From contig JAIQCW010000214.1 in the NCBI GenBank assembly GCA_020283715.1, positions 1-64,000 on the forward strand: a stretch of DNA of 64,000 nucleotides. Reading direction: 5' to 3'. Positions within the stretch are counted from its first letter, which is position 1. Every line of letters starts with the position of its first letter. The position numbers and the translations under genes are program-made. The notes beneath the pieces were generated by a model. The model saw only the letters and a list, made by a program, of their open reading frames with translations, did not search any database and was not told the origin of the DNA. This DNA comes from Cytauxzoon felis (lineage: Eukaryota; Apicomplexa; Aconoidasida; Piroplasmida; Theileriidae). Shown here in pieces: positions 59,764-64,000 of this stretch.

Positions 59764-61685
59764 ATGTGTAAATTCATTTCATCGATGCTGAGCCTAAGTA
59801 TCGTAATACTGAGATATACACAATGCACTGTTGATATGCATAATCCTGGAATCGATGAAATATATATGGACACATATAGAATGTGCAGTACGAATGTTGA
59901 TGGGTCTCCATCTTGTGATGCAACGTCAATGATAAATGCCTTAAAAACCACTGCAATAACGTTCGATTCCGATGGTTATAAACTACTTTTAAACAATGGT
60001 AATTCATATTCTAGGTTTATTTGTAATTATACAGTAAAAAATCGCAAGAATACTACTCGCTTTACACAGTCCTTATCGCATCAAAGATTCAACAAGCCGC
60101 ACGTAAGATTGACTTAAAGTTTGTTTATATGTTGATAGTGTGATCGTGGTTCATGGGTAGATGGGTTTAATGGATTTGGCCTGGGTAGATCATTCCCAGG
60201 AGGACCATTTCGAAACGGCAGTGATTTATATGGATGGTTAGTGTGTTGAAAAATAGTTGCATGAAATTATAGGTTTAACAGAATGGTATCCAATGTGCAT
60301 ACTCCTAGCTCTGCAAATGGTATGATTAGTTATCCTAATATATAATCGTTTAGTTCCTGCCAATGCTAATATGGCATTTCAAACTTTCGAACAAGTAAGG
60401 GGAATGATACAGTCTGCTATATCGATACTGGTGGATATTATACCACCAATGATAATGGGATTGTATGTTGATGATTTTATTATTTAATTAGCAAATAAAA
60501 TATAGGCCGCTACCCTGTTTACCGATGTTGACGGGTACTCTGTTTACTTTCTCTCTAAAGATAATTATTACAGGACGTAATTGTATAGGATCTGTATTAT
60601 ATCCTATTTCTGCAGCTGATTTTGTCTCTGCAGATATAATCGACTCATCCATGGATGGAATTATATCAGCGTATGTATTGTTATTATTATTATAACAAAA
60701 GCTATTAGATTTCCCGCTAAATATGCCGCAAAAGTAGGATATACTAGTGATTTTCAGTATAAAACATGGTATATTTATTAACATATAATTAATTCTTATT
60801 ATTAGCGCATCAGCATACTTAGGAATGCATTGGTTTGTTCTTAGACATCAATTTCTATACGCAATCTTTAGTGCTAGTTTGTTTCCTATATGTGTAACTG
60901 GAGCAGGTATGTATTATATTAATATCTTATTCTAATAATCTAGCCAAGGTTGTGGAAACGTTTCCCATATGGTATGTAATTATGGATTGTTAAAAGTATA
61001 ATTCAGTTTTATTCAATGTTTAGCTACACTAGTAGCATGCCCAGGATTTTGGATAGATGGTAATTATAATGTATACACATTAAATTACAATTTATAGATA
61101 TAATTGATGTATGCGGTGACAGTACTTCAGTATGTTTTGGAACTATCGAATACACCACTAAATAGTTACCACCATTTTGTTCATTTTCTGTTTTTATAAA
61201 TCATCAAAAGATACCACCACAATATACAACTTATGAGGCATCTAAACTATATCCAGATGGATGTCCAAAGTATGATGCAAATTTGGGTATGTCACTATAT
61301 ATTTGCTTATTATTTACCCATAGATATGCCGTTAGATCTATATGATAAAAAGGGCGCACCACATTCTGCTATATTGGATGCTGCCAAGGAAAAAGTGCCC
61401 GAAATTCCGCTGCACTATAAATTGCTCAAGTCTTTGGAATCTGCAGCCCAGAAATTTAAGCCATGTGATTGTGACAAAATGATGTCAATCTGCAAACTAC
61501 ATTCTCCATACCCTATATATGTATATTGATTTGCTAATAATTCGTTTAATTTTTAGATATCGTTAAGCCTCACCGAATCCGAAACACACTACCAAGCACC
61601 CGAATATGTTTCCCTTGAGGAAAAGAGATGCTGTAATGAGTGCAAGCCCATTTGGGATGCATTATATTCCAATGAAAGCACTTGA
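59764..61685 (+). CDS. Secreted multi-exon Cys-containing protein, unknown
   Basis: About 14 short exons join through introns of 34-43 nt to roughly 475 residues. Examples are 59764-59998, 60035-60102, 60139-60236, 60273-60319, 60354-60462 and 60506-60670. The start is a signal peptide (MCKFISSMLSLSIVILRYTQ). The body contains WVDGFNGFGLGRSFPGGPF, VACPGFWIDDIIDVCGDSTS and a Cys-rich tail (CDCDKMMSIC, CCNECKPIWDALYS). A hydrophobic stretch follows residue 250. The apicomplexan setting suggests a surface or secretory-organelle protein. No known adhesive domain could be named; splice joins after 60709 rest on phase alone. Confidence 0.65.
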
Positions 61686-62251
61686 CTATAGATTTTTATG
61701 AAATAATCTTATATCGATTCATCATCGTTGTACTTAGCATTTTCTATTACATTCTTTACGCACAGTTCTATAATATTATATTTAACTATATGTTACCAAC
61801 TTTCTGTATCATCAAAATTAAATTGTCTCCTACGGGGAACACGGCCATTGGTCAATGGAATAAGATTAGCCTGAGATCAATATTCATTTATAGAAGTGAT
61901 ACATACACCCATTTTCCCCCGGATCTCTGGATTTACATATTCTCCATAGATATCCACTCCGTCATTTGATACAAAGCCATCCTGCATAACATAATAGATG
62001 AAATAACATAACACCAACCGATAAATGCGATATGTATGCCTTGTTTAAAACTCTTTTACCGCCGGTGTTAGTAATTGTTTCTCTAGGCAATAATGATTGC
62101 TGTTTAATTCACATATATAACTTTTTATATGTTAAACAAACATCTAAAGAACCCCTTAAAAGTGTGTTAATTCGCTTTATGTGATGATATATATTTGTTG
62201 AATCCTCTGTAGGTATCATACCATCCTACATATAGTCAACATTTAGTAACT
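61686..62251. other. Convergent intergenic region, nothing recognised
   Basis: AT-rich DNA between two converging genes. An open plus-strand frame at 61682-61969 overlaps the preceding stop, has no coding-like composition, and is treated as chance. No repeat modules are present. Confidence 0.45.
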
Positions 62252-62675
62252 CTAATGAACCTCTATATGAATGGGAACTATCTTGTGCTGTTTTGGTCTT
62301 TCAATGTCATAAGTAAATATATTATTTCCAGGAACTCCATACAACTTGTCATAAATCTCTGATGGTATATTTGGAATCCTTTTTCTTGGAAGGGAGTTGT
62401 CAAGGAATGACCCAATTTTCATATTAATAGGTGAATCCTCCAAAATACTTTTCACCAGTGGTTCTCCCTGTTTTATTATTTTTATACCCTTTCCAGCACT
62501 TGTTGGTTTCGCACCAATAATATTTACATCTATCTATATCAATTAGTAAAATCATTAAATATAAACAAACCGTGTTACAGGGTTCATCATCAAGTTCTAA
62601 TCCGTAACTATCCTCATGTTCTTTTATTATTGATCTTACATTCGGATCAGTTATACCACTATAAAGCACGGTCAT
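62252..62675 (-). CDS. Small hypothetical protein
   Basis: Exons 62675-62571 and 62533-62252 join over a 37-nt intron to 128 residues. It has no signal peptide or membrane segment. The middle is basic (KPTSAGKGIKIIKQGEP) and the end contains RKRIPNIPSEIYDKLYGVPG. I do not recognise it. The intron is supported by an exact phase match and the standard GTTTGT donor. Confidence 0.7.
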
Positions 62676-63448
62676 AATAAAATATAATTCATATACTTAT
62701 TAATACAAATTTTAATTATTAGTATACATAACACTTACATATCTTGGAATTCCTCTGATTTGGTAATCATATTATCAATACTTAACGTTAACTATAGAAT
62801 CAGTTTTATGTTTCTACTTAATATGTTAAATTATACATCAACAATATCAATTGTCAAAATAGAAGATTTATATTCATTAGAATGTCAATGCCGAATGGAT
62901 TTTTAAGTAATGAAGTAGGTTATCTCAATAAGTATAACAAAATGACTTAAATGAAATTTCTAAATCGCACATGATTATTCTTTTACTTAAGCTAGAAGGA
63001 TCGATTATATTAGATTCGTGAAATGTTACTCAATAATTACCGGTGCACTTATTGGACACATTTAAGTCTATTTACAATCATAAATATACCAACTATTTAT
63101 AAGAACTATTACTACAATACCCATTTAAGTTACTTAATGGGTCCATCATGTTTCTACGAATGGCAGATATTGTTTGTACAAAAAAAAATAATTTATAGCA
63201 AGTAAAAATTAAATGTATAACTCATTTCGCATTAACAATGAATGTGTTAAAGAATTAAATATATATATATAATTCTGTTTAAATTTAAATTTTAATGTAT
63301 TTGTTTGAGCAAATAATATTTGTATAATATGTTACAGTAAATTATAGAATTTGTGTATCTCATATATTTAGATTTTATGTTGATTTTATTGATTTAACCA
63401 ATATTAGCTCTTAAATTATTGCCATTCTGGCACATTATTGTAATAAAA
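62676..63448. other. Intergenic region, nothing recognised
   Basis: About 770 very AT-rich bases between two minus-strand genes. It includes an AT dinucleotide run near 63260 and a short plus-strand frame at 63023-63205 that looks random. No RNA gene or repeat module is seen. Confidence 0.45.
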
Positions 63449-64000
63449 TTATGTTAAATGAGAAGTTATATTACATATCTAAAATTAGACGAAATATCAC
63501 AAATAAGTACATACCTGTGCTAACTGAAACAATTGTCTAGTAGTTGCTCTTCTAACTCCGGATATACAACTCGCTCTATAATAAGATTATGATCCAATAT
63601 ATGATTAATTCTTACCTCATGCGCATTTCTGGGTACATTTTAAGGTGCTTTGAAATTTTCGACTTTAATATAGCCCTACCCTTATTTCCTAATTTAAACA
63701 TTCCAGCTCCTCTGAGTGCTTGCCAAACGTTATCACTCATACCAATAAAATCTATATTAGCCATATCAATCTTTTTAATTGTACCTTTGTATACTGCCCC
63801 TTCTAGGTCATCCTCATTAGTGTTTTCAGCTTTGACGTCATTACATGAGTTAGCATATGTGGGCGCTGCAAATGATTGATAATTTGTTTGGTTGTTGTAA
63901 TAATGTTTAGATAATGGTAAATGAGGATTTATCTGTTGTAATTTAACTGTATTGTTATACGAATCATGTTGACTTTCGATAAATCCGTTGCATTCAGGAA
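63449..64000 (-). CDS. Partial gene, unknown protein, N-terminus beyond the window
   Basis: The C-terminal part of a protein on the minus strand. The long exon runs from the window edge down to about 63616 and is followed by two short exons separated by tiny introns, ending ISGVRRATTRQLFQLAQ and a short tail with the stop at 63449. The visible N-terminal part is Asn/Gln-rich. A compact stretch, VYKGTIKKIDMANIDFIGMS then NVWQALRGAGMFKLGNKGRA, looks like a folded domain with a basic end. I cannot name the family. Confidence 0.65.

Noticed and set aside
60354..60462. Alternative frame giving a Cys- and Gly-rich peptide in the gene at 59764
   Set aside because: It needs stops to be skipped and does not connect in phase to the following exons; the chosen frame connects on both sides.
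61682..61969. 95-residue plus-strand open frame
   Set aside because: It overlaps the end of the preceding gene in another frame and is a hydrophobic AT-derived sequence without splice support.
1..64000. Transposase, reverse transcriptase, integrase or viral genes to explain the repeats
   Set aside because: None was found among the frames I could read, so any mobilising enzyme must lie elsewhere.

Overview
The window is very AT-rich and gene-dense, and it is eukaryotic. It looks like nuclear DNA of a piroplasmid-type apicomplexan (Babesia/Theileria relatives), though the species is not proven. The evidence is the compact layout, the tunnel-family RNA 5'-triphosphatase typical of fungi and apicomplexans, secreted LamG and Cys-rich proteins, and dozens of tiny introns. 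Nearly all introns are 33-45 nt and run from GT (often GTATGT, GTAAGT or GTTTGT) to TAG/CAG. I joined exons by hand from splice signals, reading phase and family alignment; most joins keep phase exactly.

Layout: 73-13406 (+) giant HECT ubiquitin ligase (HUWE1/Tom1 type). 13795-15150 (-) unknown. 15762-17442 (-) DCAF13/Sof1. 18287-18868 (+) secreted unknown. 19141-19651 (+) RPB8. 20100-20396 (-) dynein light chain LC8. 20981-23782 (-) eIF3a. 24745-28152 (+) RRP5, apparently split into an S1-repeat gene and a HAT-repeat gene. 28222-29102 (+) Ist3/RBMX2. 29632-31173 (+) C2-like protein. 31384-32774 (+) CCCH zinc finger plus WD40 protein. 32961-35221 (-) CCT4. 36003-39298 (+) UTP21. 39628-43746 (+) DDB1. 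43900-44562 (-) cyclophilin. 45309-46532 (+) capping triphosphatase. 46544-48305 (-) coiled-coil protein. 48523-50535 (-) DGAT1-type acyltransferase. 50669-51726 (-) THG1. 51806-53056 (-) ankyrin-type protein. 53249-54584 (+) secreted LamG protein. 54593-56540 (-) RGP1. 56597-58663 (-) ABCB half-transporter. 59223-59493 (+) small membrane protein. 59764-61685 (+) secreted multi-exon protein. 62252-62675 (-) unknown. 63449 to the window edge (-) partial unknown.

The most unusual content is a family of GC-richer (about 50%), palindrome-built, modular repeats of about 100-500 nt. I see 11 clear copies and three partial or weak ones. Six lie in frame inside the HECT ligase, one lies in frame in UTP21, one sits inside an intron of CCT4, a fragment sits in an intron of RGP1, one supplies the stop of Ist3, and the rest lie in gene-end intergenic DNA. 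Left halves use modules in one orientation and right halves the reverse complement, and the modules stay free of stops when read either way. Flanking DNA in the HECT gene shows an abrupt C-over-G to G-over-C switch across each insertion. This resembles in concept the Rickettsia palindromic elements that insert into protein genes, but I know of no described counterpart in an apicomplexan.

Most genes are housekeeping genes. Four encode small-subunit processome or pre-rRNA factors (DCAF13, two RRP5 parts, UTP21), and two belong to DDB1-type ubiquitin biology (DDB1, DCAF13). Others serve transcription and capping (RPB8, triphosphatase), translation (eIF3a), folding (CCT4, cyclophilin), lipid synthesis (DGAT1) and tRNA maturation (THG1).
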